Positions 1 to 12,173 are shown, counted from the first letter of the stretch. The stretch: 64,000 nucleotides of DNA from Monoplex corrugatus (GCA_030674185.1 CM060308.1:31485004-31549003), one strand, 5' to 3'. Notes: generated by a model not told the origin, from the sequence alone. A program made the numbers and translations.

Positions 1-64
1 AGACCTACTCATTTGCGTTCTGTTTTCGTGTTTCTGATTTCTGTTTACTTGAACGCTGGCAGTT

Positions 65-600
65 ACTTTTATTCTTCTTCTTCTTCTTCTGTTGTGTGGC
101 CACAATCGACACTTTGATTATTTTGCCACAGAATAGAATAGGGGGTTCACGAACCGGCTGCCTGGCTCCTCACATTCACACACTCCCTGCTCACTAACTG
201 GATCAGAGGGGACGAGAAGTGACGGGTAGGCATCCTAATGATGGCCCCCGGCGCCCACCGCCGCAGCGGCCCTCCTTCCAGCACACCCCCTACCCATACC
301 TACCTGACCAAGCACTCTCACATACATACAGGACAGTTTGTGTTTGTGTTTGTTTGGGCTTACTTCTGAAGTTTCGCAGTAGCGAGACTGTCAAGAGTGT
401 CAGCATTGAGGTGGGAGGTGACTCTGTTTTTAAAACTGTCGGCGGAGTCTGCCTCTACAATATGTGCTGGGAGTTCATCCCACTCACGGATGGCTCGGGG
501 GAAGAATGAGAAGAGTCTGTATTGCTGTTTGTGGTCTGCAAGGCGTTTAAACTGCTGGCCATGTGATCTTCTTATTTTAGACTTTACTACTTTTTACTAA
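65..600 (-). mobile_element. LINE 3' end, copy A (reverse transcriptase C-terminal tail)
   Basis: Read on the minus strand, about 390-580 encodes the extreme C-terminal tail typical of non-LTR retrotransposon ORF2, including SFFPRAIREWDELPAHIV, the hallmark '(S)FFPRTIRDWNxLP' block just before the ORF end. The remaining bases down to a (GAA)n tract at about 67-90 look like the 3' UTR and tail. Upstream RT is missing, so this is a 5'-truncated insertion. It is related to the copy at 965-1450: both share a segment around CACAATC..ACTTTGATTATT next to the tail. The LINE clade was not determined. Confidence 0.7.
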
Positions 601-699
601 TGGGATTTTACTCATTCACTCGCTTTCGTACTCACGGAATATACGCGCTCGCACACACATACACATATGCACGCTCACAGCTGAGTGGAGACATGATTT

Positions 700-823
700 C
701 ATAAGACACAGTAACATTACGTCATTGATACAGTGATTACTAGAGTGCTGTCCCTTCTAAGACTGTCCTCTGAAAAAACGTAAAAGTGAAAGGAACAATA
801 ACAAGAGTTATCAAGTAATCAAG
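700..823 (+). other. possible 5' non-coding exon upstream of the TMEM160-like gene
   Basis: The first coding exon is preceded at 2131-2135 by a pyrimidine-rich acceptor (TTTACACAG), so an upstream non-coding exon is expected. The best donor seen upstream is AAG|GTAGGT at 824. The exon start cannot be fixed from sequence; 700 is arbitrary. This is inference from splice signals only. Confidence 0.25.
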
Positions 824-964
824 GTAGGTTTTTATGTTAACATTCTGTGAAAGTCTGTATGCCTCCACTTCACCTGCCATCCCTATTGTTGTAAGCCTTT
901 CTTCAAACCGCAGTTATTGTTGTTGTAGCTGGAGGTTTGGGTTTTTTTTTTCCAAGCAATGAAC

Positions 965-1450
965 ATTCTTCTTCTTCAGTGTTGAGGGCCCACAATCAAA
1001 CTTGATTATTCTGGCGCCTATAACTGGGGGGTTTGCAGCAGATAAATCTGGAGCAATGGACATGACTTAAGAGTTCAGTTCAGTTCAGTTTTAATCATGA
1101 TGATGGTGGGGTGGGGGGGAATGAGGGTGGTGGGGTGAGGAGGTAGGAGGGGGTGAAGAGGGGTGGGGTGGGTGAAGAGGGCAGCAAGGTGGGTGGGGCA
1201 GGGGCTCTGAGTGGAAGTGGGGGGAGGGAAGGGGGGTCGGTCTAGTCTGGGATTTTGGAGGCCCTTGACACAAATGTGTCAAGTGTTGTGGCCTCAACCG
1301 TTCCTTGTTGGAGACTGTTCCAGTTCTTGATAGTTCTTGGCAGAAATGAAGCAGCTCTGTACTGGGTCCTTGATGTGATCAAGTGGAACTGTCTGTCATG
1401 GCCACGTCACTTACGGTCAGGTAGAGGGACTAGTTTTATACTATACATAC
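965..1450 (-). mobile_element. LINE 3' end, copy B
   Basis: On the minus strand, about 1236-1405 reads through a diverged LINE C-terminal tail with SFLPRTIKNWNSLQQGTVEA, the same block as copy A. Stops interrupt it. The interval 1075-1095 has a short (TTCAG)n tract, and 965-1020 resembles the 3' end of copy A. The 3' UTR between is G-rich on the plus strand. It is a 5'-truncated fossil insertion. Confidence 0.68.
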
Positions 1451-1796
1451 TTATTGCTTGGTAACTCACTAACTGGTCTGCCACTTGATAAGTTGATAGG
1501 TCACTGAAACTGGACCGTTGCAATTAAACCGTCTGGCACTTGTCAGAGTATCTGTGTTTGTGTAAGTGTGTGCATGTCACACACTCGTCGGAGTGTCGGT
1601 CTTAGCGTAGCCTGTGTGATTCTGTTGTGTGCGTTTATGTAAGAGATAATGTTAATAATTAACTGATCTGTTCAGAATAAGAGGAGTCTCGTGAATACAA
1701 TACTGTGAATACCTTTCGGTTTGTTTTTCAAGTGACAGTAGTCTGAGTAAACACACACATGCACACACATAAACACACATTACATATAGGCCTATA

Positions 1797-1797
1797 G

Positions 1798-1833
<36 letters not shown>

Positions 1834-1861
1834 TAGATCTATAGATAGATATACACACATA

Positions 1862-1910
<49 letters not shown>
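1797..1910. repeat. (TA)n, (GATA)n and (TG)n microsatellites
   Basis: Compound simple repeat: TA dinucleotides, a short GATA-like stretch, then about 22 TG units. It lies just upstream of the first coding exon of the TMEM160-like gene. Confidence 0.95.
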
Positions 1911-1997
1911 TGTGTTTATTAATCATATACTATCGAGAGAGAGCGAGGGAGAGAGAGACAGACAGAAAGAGAGACAGAAAGAGATTGGAATGGAGTA

Positions 1998-2074
1998 CGT
2001 AAATATGTTTTGTGATAATACTCAACATACATAATTTCGTAAATATGTTTTGTGATAATACTCTACATACATAA
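1998..2074. repeat. 40-bp tandem duplication
   Basis: A segment beginning CGTAAATATGTTTTGTGATA occurs twice back to back with period 40 and only a few differences, ending about 60 bp before the 3' splice site of the first coding exon. Confidence 0.9.
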
Positions 2075-2143
2075 CAGTCTTTTGGGGTTTTTGTTTTTTT
2101 GTTTTCATTCATTTTTTGACTTTGTCTTTACACAGGTACTGCA

Positions 2144-2639
2144 ATGGCAGCATGGTCAACTTTCAGGTTTACCAAGTCATTTTTTCGCTATTCACATCGA
2201 TTCGAAAAGACTGTGACAATACCCAGATGTAGTATAGGTTATCTTTCTAGTAGTAAGTTGTGTGCGTATAATCAGACCAAAAACAGCAGTGACATTGAAA
2301 AGAATGTTAGCAGTATACAGTGCAGAGCTAGCAGTCATATTTCAAGTCCACTATTATTAGCAGGCAGCTTTGGACATTACTGCCAGAGTGTTAAGAGCAG
2401 GTTGCTCGGTTCCACAGGGTCAGCAAGCATTAAGAAATTAATGGCGCAGTTGATGTCATCACATAGATTATGTGGGTGCTATATGAACTACAGCAGAAGT
2501 TTCAGTACCACAGAGTATGCTTCCAGCCACATAGGAGTTGGTGATTCTGATCACGAAAAACCTGGCACCACTCATTCTGCTTCACCAAAAGATTGGGTAA
2601 TTCTGAATCTGATGTTTTAAACTGTAGAGTGTAGTGTGT

Positions 2640-2728
<89 letters not shown>

Positions 2729-5700
2729 GACAAGTACATCAGGTTTTTGTAAATGGATTTTCATAGATTGATTCATTAGTTTGCAGGTTTTGAAACAAGT
2801 TATGAGTTGCTTTAGTTTAAATGTGTTGTCATGATCCATTTCAAAACTGACAGAACTTTTCAAAATGCTTACAGTTCCAATTTCAAAGTGATATCATCTA
2901 CAAGTACACAGCATGATAAAGTGGTCTCTGTTTTTTGTTTGTTTCTTTCTTTCTTTCTTTCTTTTGCTGACATTCATGATACATAGACAGTGTGAGTCTG
3001 GCTGTCTGGAACAAGTCAGAATATTGTACTTTAATTGAACACACAGACTTGAGTCAGCCACAGATATGAATTACAGGTGTCTGTTTTCATATCATTTAAC
3101 CTGATCATTTATCTGTGGTTCTGTAGCATGGCTATACAGTTTTTTGTTTGCATATGACTGTGTCAGAGTGAATTTGGTAACTACTTCTGATTCAATTAAT
3201 CAACCAATCAGTGCACTTCATTTTGATGCCTGTTTCTTGAATTTGTGATTTCTTACTTCTTTGTAATATTTCTTTCAGTGTTCATACTTAAATTACACAT
3301 GTGATGTGGGTGGTTAAGTAGGTGGTTAGCAGAAGAGATGTTGAATAGGCAAGGTCAGGTGGAGGACTCTTTTATCATGAACACACACAAAGCAAGGATG
3401 GTTGTTCCTTAACTTTATTTACAAGGGCACATCAGCAACAAGATGAGATACATAAAGAAGATAGTCTTGCCTAGAAGAAGACATCGGTGAAGAAGAAGAA
3501 GAAAAGACAGTGCCACAAATAAAGGCATCAGTACAGCAATCAGTTTTTCATTACTGTAGAACTGTTGGAACTGTATTTGACCAGAGACGTCAAGTCTCAT
3601 TGTATTCAAGCATTTATCACAGGTGCTATCTATCTCAGAGAATGTGCACTTGGTCATTTGTTGGATGATTAAATTTGTTTGGTTTTAATCAAATCAGCAA
3701 TAAATGTTTGATACAAGTTGGAGATTGGCTTTGGGAGCTAAGGAACTGCATAATCACATTCTTTCTCCTTGTGTATCAACTCTATATGATATTAATCATG
3801 TTACCTTTATTAGGTGTTTATATCTGCCAGAAAAGATAATAGATAAGTTGCATTGATGTGAGATTTTGATCAGAACATTCCAGATGATAATGAAGTCATT
3901 GCTATTTCAAATTACAGCCTACTTTTGCCCCATTCAGAGTGTGCATACACATCATTGTAAGCATGGCTTTTCACACTGGTACTTATGACTGTCATATATG
4001 CTGTGATTGTGAAGGTTCACTTACCTGTGTGCTGTATACATCAACAGTTGTTATAGAGTGAAGTTTTGAAAAGAAGTGTTGCACAATTAATTCATAATGA
4101 GATACTGTGTTACAACAATTGAAGATATACTGTAAATATAGTCAAATGCCATAACAAAAGATGTCATAGTTTGTCAAAATCAGCTTCGTAACAAATCATG
4201 TAGATCTCTCAAGCTAAAAATTAGTACAACAGCATGATTTCCAAATGTAACTAATACAATGTTTAAAACTTCAGTTTTTAAATGGTCAGTAGGTGGATAT
4301 GGATGGCAGAAGCTCTAAAATTAAGTAAAACTTGGTTGTGACAAAACATGAGGCATTTTGATCAGAGACAAGCACATTGCACTTTGCTTCATCTGCTGTT
4401 GCCATCCTAAATAGGTGTGAACAGTTCATATACACAAAAAAATTGCTTCTTCAAGGATTTAGATGTTACATACAATGATATACACTGATAATATTAACAG
4501 TCAGCTTTAGTTTTATGACATTCTGTACACTTCGTTTGCACACCTTTTGGCACATAGTCATATGCACAGTTTTGTTTATTTGTTGATCAAGGCAGACTGC
4601 AGCTTGTCTAACATTTGAGTTTGTTTGTCTTTAACCAGGGGCTGAGGCTGGCTAATGAAAATGGTGAGTTTGTATGATTGTCTTGAATCTTATTCAGGTC
4701 TTAAAATATCAGTTTTGTTTCATACTGTAGTTGAAACAGTGTACAACCAGTAACTTGTGATAATATATTCCAGGTATGATAAAAACAGAATGATCAAACA
4801 GCTTTTGTAGACATCTCAGCTGTCTGATCATAAAAAGAAATATGTCATTTAAAAGACCAAACATTTAATCTTTATCTCTTTCAGAGACAATATCATTAGA
4901 TTGTTACTTCATAAAATGACAAGGTGTCAAAATATGTTACATTTTGATGTGCTTCAAAATGGAGTCTTTCAACAAACGGTCTTGAAATTTCTATGTCTTA
5001 GCAAGACTGCAACCAAGTGTTTTCCTATCATTTTTTGGATAAACTTTTATGTATTTTTTAATATTTTTAAATAAGAATTAATTAAAAGCGTGCCAATTTC
5101 ACAGCATGTGTAGATTTGGGCATCTGCTATTGTTTCCATAGTAAATCAAGAAAAATAGGGAAACATGCCTACTGAAGTCACAAATGGACACAGCTGATCT
5201 GTGTTCTGACTAGTGAAAGATTTTCCAGTCTACGACCCAGATTAGTATCAGTATTTTGCAAAAAGTCCAACATGTCCTAAAAGTGTTTCCAGTAATTTAA
5301 AATTGCACAAGTTTGTATGAGTTAGTCTTGCTTTGTTTTGTTCAGTTTTGAGTTCTGTTACTAACAGCTGATAGTGACATGCTCTGTGGAGCTGAGAACC
5401 ACAGTCATGTTCTCTGTAATAGGTCTGGAGCTAACTATGTGCCTGTGTGTGACATGTGCATGTGTGCATCAAAATGAGAGAACATCGACACATGCTATAT
5501 AGGTCATATTATATATTCATGTGTTGGTGCTAGCATGCTTGTGTGTGTTCTTGTACCTTTGGTTTTGGATTTTTCCCCCTTTGACATATATGTCTGTCTG
5601 TCTGTATGTTAGGGATGGTGTGGGGGAATGGTGAGAAAACCATGGCTACATGCTTGGAGGTGGAGGGTAGACACTGACCATAATCATAATGAGTGACTGT

Positions 5701-7568
5701 TATACTGAAAGTTTTGGATTAGTGTGTATGTATGTGTGTATGCTCACATAGGCATGCATATGTGTGCATCAGTATAATCATTGATATGTAGTTATCTATA
5801 TCATGTATATGTGTATGTAAACATATGTAGGGTGATAAGCATGAAAGAAATGCCCATATTAGTGGTTGTACAAAGTAGAGAGAAGGGGGAGAGAAGGGAT
5901 TAAATGGACAATTATTCTTTTTAGGCAGCTAAAGATGTTCAAGATTCAGTGATTAACATTAATTTAAACAAAACGTTATACAATGAAATGCATGAGATAT
6001 CAACATAACAATTGCAGCATGGCTGGAGCATCAAGCCATGACTTCCCCCTGTGGGGATGCCAGGGGCTCTTTCAGTATAAAATAGTATCCCCACCTTCTG
6101 GAAATTCTGTGCTAGAAATTTTCTCTTTTCTATCTCTCTCTTTGTTTGTTTCTTCCTCCTTTGCTTTCTGTCATGTCTTCCAGTCATTTTTCTGCCTTGC
6201 TGGTCCATTCATCTGTATGTGTTTGATAAAGTCTTACATACTTTTTCTTAGGAGTGATAATTGGGTACATGTATTAAGTGCATTTTTGGCTCCAGGGAAG
6301 TGCGATATGTGGAAGCAGTTTTTAGGTAATTTGGGCCCGTTTTTACTTATATATGTTTTAGTGTCCTTAGCTATGTTTAAATTTGTATGCAGGTATGTTT
6401 TTTTTTAATCCCCTGTGAGATGAATTGGATGGAGTGGTCAGTGCCGGGGGCATTATGTGCGCGAATGCATTGACACGTGTACTTATTTTCTTTTTTTTTC
6501 TGTAGAAGTATTGTGTTGTTTTAAAACAGTTATAGCTCTGATATGGCTCAACGCATTCAGCGGGGCTTTAGTTAAACAACAATAACAATAACAATTGTTT
6601 GCAGGGTATCTGTCGTGGTGCCGCAATACCTACCTGACCACTGTGGTAGCCCTGGCCATGATAGAGGAGGGACTTACTGGCTTTGCTGAACAGGCTGCTC
6701 TGGGTTGGTGTCTTGCTGTTGCTCAGTGTCTTGTTTCTTAAGATTAACCCTTTGACTCACGCACCCTATCCACTGACTGCAAAAACTTAACCCTTTGACT
6801 ACCTGAGCCTGTCCACCATTTTCCTGCAAGGAAGCTGGTGGATAGGGTTAGGGAGTCAAAAGGTTAAGTTTTGCTTTGCTAGCATGGTTGACAATGCAGG
6901 ATTCTGGTGGACAGGCTGCGAGAGTCAAAAGGATAATGGTTTCTGTATTCATTCATTTTTGTAATTAATCTTTGATAAGTATTTGTTGATGATAACAAGC
7001 CACATTTGCTGGGATGACATCTTTGAAAAGCATTTTTTTCTTGGGAGGTCCTGTTTCCTTCTTCCTTTTACCTTCTTTTTTCGCCCACTAATATATATGT
7101 GTACCCACATGTACACATGCATGGACACACACAAGTACTGCCTTTCTCTCTGTGCCACACACTCTCAGGCACACACACAGAGAAACAAACAGTGCCCTGA
7201 GTGTGTGTGCATATGTGTGTGTGTGTTTGTATATGGATGTGTTGTGTTTATCACCCAAAAGCAATTCTTAACTCAAATATTTTCTTTGGCGCACAGGAGC
7301 GCTACTTGTAGCAGGATTGAACCTCTCCTGGGGCACCTATCAGTACATCTACAACATGGTCCAGTTACGACACAGGACTGGCATGTCCTTTCTGGGAGTG
7401 TCAGTATACACCTCTCTGGCCTTGTTACACCTGGCTCTCTGGTTCATGGTGTGTACTCTCTTCATGGGATATCCTGAGGACCCTGTCATGAAGGCCATCG
7501 AGGAGGAAGCTGAGAGACAGAGTCAAGCCTTTGAGGAGAAAACTGAGAGACAAAGCTGTGAGAACTAG
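2144..7568 (+). CDS. TMEM160: TMEM160-like mitochondrial membrane protein, 4 coding exons, 282 aa
   Basis: Coding exons by phase: 2144-2596, 4639-4663, 6605-6703, 7297-7568 (stop TAG); every junction is GT/AG and keeps frame. Residues 1-35 are Arg/Lys/Ser/Phe-rich with few acids, as in a mitochondrial presequence; about 36-150 is low-similarity linker. Residues 152-250 match TMEM160: the block LRLANENGYLSWCRN corresponds to the vertebrate 'LRKAHE..FLSWFRN' motif, followed by hydrophobic stretches at about 168-180, 190-212 (with NLSWGTY) and 224-250. The tail (251-282) is charged and Glu-rich. Vertebrate TMEM160 is about 188 aa, so the N-terminal part is longer here. TMEM160 is reported as a mitochondrial inner-membrane protein of poorly known function. 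The ATG at 2144 was chosen because it follows an acceptor at 2135 and opens the presequence. Intron 3 carries a MITE 44 bp after its donor. The orthologue call is by recall of the human sequence, not by search. Confidence 0.82.
2630..2726. repeat. (TG)n microsatellite in intron 1 of TMEM160-like gene
   Basis: About 45 TG units with a single interruption, beginning roughly 35 bp after the exon 1 donor at 2597. Open frames through it are artefacts. Confidence 0.95.
2727..6010. other. introns of TMEM160-like gene without other recognised content
   Basis: Apart from the 25-nt coding exon at 4639-4663, nothing recognisable is seen in 2727-6010: AT-rich sequence with short TATG/TGTG stretches around 5480-5830. 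No ORF shows family similarity. Confidence 0.6.
6020..6590 (+). repeat. interspersed repeat family R1, copy 1
   Basis: This interval is collinear with 15805-16326 over its length: shared blocks include GGGGATGCCAGG, TAGTATCCCCACC, GAAATTCTGTGCTAGAAATT, CTGCCTTGCTGGTCCATTCA and GGTCAGTGCC-like text. It ends in a simple (AACAAT)n-type tail that runs up to the acceptor of TMEM160 exon 3 at 6604. Class unknown; no coding content recognised. Confidence 0.75.
6748..6932. mobile_element. nested TTAA-type MITE, copy 1 (piggyBac-like termini)
   Basis: 185-bp foldback element. Outer termini are CCCTTTGACTCACGCACCCT and its imperfect complement at the right end, flanked by TTAA (left, 6744-6747) and ATAA (right). 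A second hairpin with related termini occupies 6791-6863 and is itself bounded by TTAA on both sides, so one MITE sits inside another of the same family. No coding capacity. TTAA target duplications and CCC termini are typical of the piggyBac superfamily. Confidence 0.8.
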
Positions 7569-7609
7569 GTGAGGGTTTTGTAATGCTGTGTTGTAAGTTT
7601 TGATGGATG

Positions 7610-7790
7610 GGTTAGCATGGTTAGTAGAGCAATTGCTCCCAAAAGTTAGGGTTAATTAAGCATGATTGAGCATGATTGCCAAATGGATGGATGACCTGGT
7701 TCCTGCGCTGGCTTGAACGACCTGCTCCAGTCCATTCAGTTGTAAATGGGCAGAGATCTGCCTTTCTTTAAGTTCAGAAAAACAAGGCAG
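7610..7790 (+). repeat. short interspersed repeat with 5S-like core, copy 1
   Basis: Shares GATTGCCAAATGGATGG.TGACC and flanking text with 12890-13085. The core resembles the 5S rRNA 3' half (..TTGGATGGGTGACC..), so the family may be a 5S-derived SINE; a tRNA-derived origin for the left part cannot be excluded. It lies in the presumed 3' UTR of the TMEM160-like gene. Confidence 0.5.
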
Positions 7791-8541
7791 CAAGGTAGAG
7801 GAAATAGGCACCATTCTCATAGAGCTGATTCTGAGAGAAGTTCATGTGTCTAACTTATTCCCAAACTACTGGTTGAGTCGTGGGAAAAGTGTATACCTTT
7901 TATAGACAGTTCTTGGAACTGCAGTTTGGCTAGCTCAGGGATTTTTAGTTTAAAACAACCAGTGAAAGTATGTAAGAACGTATATCCAGGAGCTGGTCTG
8001 CAGTGTTAGACCCAATGTGTAGTTTGGTCATTCCATGACTCAACACAGATTTGAATAGTCATAAGAGTAAGCTGCTCAATATTTTTTTAAACACATTTCT
8101 TTTGCAGCTGTGTCTGAGAAATTGAATTGATACATATAGTACTGGTCTTGTTTCTTCCATAATGATGGTGTAGGCCATCAATGACAGACGTTACAAAATG
8201 TGTTTCTCAACAGATGTAATAGATAAATTTATTGTGAGGCATAGAATATATGAAGTCACTGCCTTTCTCTTCAAAAGTTTCCTGTTTAGAGAAAGGAAGG
8301 TGTAAAGAGAAAGGCTTGGGTTGTTTGTTACAGATTGCTCACACGGTGTGCCATCAAAGCACAGCTTGAATCTTCACATTGCTGCAGCTGCTGCAGGAGG
8401 ATTGATTTGGGTGAGGTGTTTTACATGCCTTCGGTATCTCACAACTGTCTCCACAATGCTGCAGAAATACAATCAGCAAGCTTTTTACAGCTTGCATCAA
8501 CTTGTACATGAATGCTGTTGGTCATATTATATTGAAAACAC

Positions 8542-8625
8542 TGATTGGGATCACATCAAAGTTGGGCAACACCAGGCCTGGCTAATATTTGGATGGATGA
8601 CTGCCTGGGAATGCCAAGAGCCATC
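8542..8625 (+). repeat. 5S rRNA-like pseudogene or 5S-derived SINE head
   Basis: The stretch from GATTGGGATCACATC through GGCCTGGCTAATATTTGGAT to GACTGCCTGGGAATGCCAAG follows the animal 5S rRNA middle and 3' half closely, including the internal promoter C-box-like region and the near-invariant 'CTGCCTGGGAATACC' block. The 5' third of 5S is not recognisable. A (CA)n tract follows directly, as expected for a retroposed copy. Not a functional 5S gene. Confidence 0.72.
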
Positions 8626-8630
8626 AGCAC

Positions 8631-8706
8631 ATGCACACAAACATACACACGCACACACGCACACACACGCACACACACACACGCACGCGCGCACACACAC
8701 ACACAC

Positions 8707-8761
<55 letters not shown>

Positions 8762-8790
8762 CACACACACACACACACACACACACACGA
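8631..8790. repeat. (CA)n microsatellite
   Basis: About 160 bp of CA with CGCA and ACAACAC interruptions directly after the 5S-like segment. Confidence 0.97.
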
Positions 8791-9054
8791 TTGTATGTGC
8801 ATGGATGTGAACACTGCCCTTCCATTGTTTGAATATTTAATGAAAACACCGACTTTTAAGCATGTAAGTGTTTGTTGTAAGATAAAAGAGACAAAAAATC
8901 AACAGACTCCTCACAGCTCAGCGAAACACCTCTTTCTGTTTGACAAATTTGTCAGTGCCTGTTTTCACTGTGGCTCCAGCAATGTTCCATGCTGCCTTTT
9001 CTGACTTGGCATACTCACACTCAGTATACCCATTCTTGTCTTTAATTTTGAACA

Positions 9055-9165
9055 GTGGGAGAATTTACCATGGAGGGTATATTTATTCATGTCTTTCCCA
9101 TGGAGGGTATATATGTTTGAGTCTTTCCTATGGAGGGTATGTGTATTTGTGTCTTATTTATGTGT
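9055..9165. repeat. approximately 33-bp tandem repeat, three copies
   Basis: The phrase (C/T)ATGGAGGGTATAT followed by TT..GTCTTTCC recurs three times at about 9068, 9100 and 9132. Short local amplification with no coding meaning. Confidence 0.8.
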
Positions 9166-9520
9166 ATACAATATATGTGGTCCAATTTGCTTTGTGGTCC
9201 TCAATTGTATGTGTCATGTGTAGACAGCTGAATTCTGCAATTGTATTGGGAGAGAACCTGTTACATGAAATACCCCCTCCAACACATGCACACATACCCT
9301 TACATGCAATTTTTTCCCCTAATTTATTTGTCCACAGGTGCTTCACTTTCAGTGCAACATTTGTTGTCATGTTCTGTGAGATATTGTGCATAACCAGAGT
9401 TGTGTGGATATTAACCAGAGTGATTCATTTTGTTGATACGCAATGCTGTTCTACTTTCAGTGTGATATGGACTTCAGTGGGTGTTTTTTTCATGTTGTTG
9501 CATTGGGTCCTGTAAAGTTC

Positions 9521-9526
9521 AATAAA
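9521..9526 (+). terminator. candidate poly(A) signal of TMEM160-like gene
   Basis: AATAAA, the first canonical plus-strand poly(A) signal I see after the stop codon at 7568. It would imply a 3' UTR of nearly 2 kb containing repeats; transcript evidence is absent. Confidence 0.3.
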
Positions 9527-11536
9527 ATGGCTCATTATGACCAGTGTATACTTGTTTTAAGTTCTAATGATTAATAATCATATTGAACTGAGTTTTTTTC
9601 AGGGTCACAAATGCTCTCAGAAAATTTCTGTTTGTTTTTAGTTTTTGTTTGGTTGGTTGGTTGGTTGGTTGTTTTTTTGTGTGTTTGTATGTTTGTTTGT
9701 TTGTTTGTTTTCACTACTGTGGTACACTATGACGTCTTCAGAGGATGAGCAGGTCAGCTGCAAATAGCTTGTCATCTGTCTCACCTGTCTGAGTAAGTAC
9801 ATGTACAATGTTTGAAAAATAAGAAACAGCAGAAGACTCAAAGTGGTGGTAACCCAAACAGCTGATTTTGTGGAGAATGTGTTCCTTTCATTTTCTCTGC
9901 TGTTTGATATTTCAGTCTTCTTTTTGTAAGCCGTCTGCGCAAAGGTCTATATGTCATATCAGCTACATTTGCATTCCACAGACAACTTTGTGATGATGCC
10001 AGCACAAAAAATGCCTGGAAAACAAGGCAGTGGAAAAAAGAATGTTAAGAAAATGTACAGATGTTCTCAATACAGCAGCACACTTGTCATGTTCATCATA
10101 ATTTTCATGACCTATTGCACTGCCTTAAGGTCTCTACCAGCTAGAAGTATTCCTTTTTGTAATGTGTTTGTACTGATTTTTTTGTTTACTTGTGTTTATT
10201 GTAAATGCTGATGCCCATCAGGTTAGACCTGTGTATATATCAGAAAACTGACTGCCATGAACATATTGTAGTCTTGTTATTGTCAGACAATTTTGCTGTG
10301 ACAAAATGACGGTAGTTTTAATCTGAATATACTTTTTGCACTCTATCAAAAGGCAACCACTGTGTTAGTGTGTCTCAGAATTGTTTGCTTTTGTTATTTT
10401 GCTTTATTTTTATTTTTACTGCTGTAATCAAACGTTTTCTTTTTCTTTTCCTATCTTTCAAATTCTTACTTGTATCTTTTTTTTTTCTTTTCATGTATTT
10501 TCCATTTCTTACCAGTATCTTGGCTTTGTCTGTAGACATAGAAAGTAGACATTGCTCGTAGAAAGTGTTTTAAGGTGTTCTTCTCATCAAGCTCCCATGA
10601 TTTGCTCACTTTCCTGCCAGAACAAGACCATGTATGCTGTTACATTGAATACATCCCACTTTTGTTTGTTTTTGGCCAGCCTCTGGTACACCAGGTGTGT
10701 TTCACACCCTCAACTGATCATCACCAGGTGTTCTTGGGGTCTTCATCTTTTGCACATCTTCCTTCCAGTGTCAAGTGAAGGGCAGTCTTGATGTTTTTGT
10801 CTGAAAATGTGACTATTCCATCCTCATTTCATGTTGATGATGTCCACACTCTCTTGATTACATCAGATTTGTAATTGTTAGTTGGAGATGGTATTTGGCC
10901 AGAAGATTCATACAGTTCTTAGGAGGTTCTCTGTGTGGAAGGTTAATGGTTTTGTAAGGTCATTCTCTGTCATCCTCTTGCATTATAAGCTGTAAAATAA
11001 GATGAAAAGGACACAGCTGTGGTACAGTTTTTACTTGATGTTGCTGCTGCCCTTGGGGGGGAAACCTTCACAGGTTGTTCAGCATTTGAAGATGTTTCTG
11101 GCCTTGCTGAGTTATGGACCTTTATTTTCTCATTATTAAATGCAGTTCACTCGGCCACAACAGTGGCGTGAAAGGCGCATAAAGACCGGGTCTGGTTGTT
11201 GAGGCCTGAAATCTTCCTGCAATATATTATCAAACACCCACTAACCTTACGTGATGATGCATGCTCCGTACTCTGCATGCAGCCAAGGCAATGAAATAAA
11301 CGGACCAATTCTTTTCTTAGTTCTGTATTTGTTTCTTTCGAGTTTTTTCTCTTTCTTTGTCCTTTCTCAACTTTTTTTTTAACTTATATGATTTTTGCAT
11401 GGATTTTATTAGTGTTTGATACAGTTAATTCAAAAGTCATCGACAGACTTGAATACATATCCTTTGCATATATCACCACTCCACCTTGTCCTTTCAAGAC
11501 AGTGTTTATTAAAAGAAAACATAAAAGAAACATCAC
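9527..11536. other. intergenic, no recognised gene
   Basis: AT-rich sequence with a (GGTT)n/(GTTT)n stretch near 9650-9710. Small ORFs here have no recognisable domain. Interval 11150-11290 is somewhat GC-richer and may be repeat-derived, but I could not assign it. Confidence 0.6.
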
Positions 11537-11540
11537 ACAC

Positions 11541-11583
<43 letters not shown>

Positions 11584-11589
11584 ACACAC

Positions 11590-11627
<38 letters not shown>

Positions 11628-11668
11628 AAACACACACACACACACATACATACACACACACACACATA
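11537..11668. repeat. (CA)n microsatellite with AAC phase breaks
   Basis: Roughly 130 bp of CA repeat with several ACAACAC and AAACAC interruptions. Confidence 0.97.
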
Positions 11669-12153
11669 TAGGTATTTGAAGGTTATCTACATAAGTATGT
11701 TACACTGACCAAAAGAAAATGGGGGAAAAAAAGGATTATATTGAGCTTTAAATATACTTTTAGGAATTTTGCATTAAAACAATTTGATCAGTCAGCAAAG
11801 TGACAATTGAAAGTTGCATTGTGGTGTGACAGTATGATGTTTAATTTGAATGCAAAGAAGGAATGGAATATGTGGCTTCCATGGCCTTTTTGTGTCGTCC
11901 TCTGCAAATGAGATTTTTATGTCTCCATTTTCCTATACACTTTACTTAGAATCACATATTTAAAATTATCATGTGTGTGCATGCCTGTGCAAGGAAGCCT
12001 GTTCTATGTTATTTGTGTTTGTGTGCAGTATATTTTTCTTAGAAAGGATGAACTGTGTGATTTTTCATTTAGAAATGTACTGTCAGAATGGATCCACTGT
12101 TGAATTCAGATTTTTTCAGCTTCCTTTCCAATTTGTTTGTGTATGTAAGATAA

Positions 12154-12173
12154 TGAGAGAGAGAGAGAGATTC

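Noticed and set aside
8542..8625. Functional 5S rRNA gene
   Set aside because: The 5' third is unrecognisable, there are many substitutions, and a CA tract replaces the terminator.
8545..8849. Poly-(His-Thr) and poly-(Cys-Val) ORFs here and at every CA/GT tract
   Set aside because: Dinucleotide microsatellite translations on both strands.
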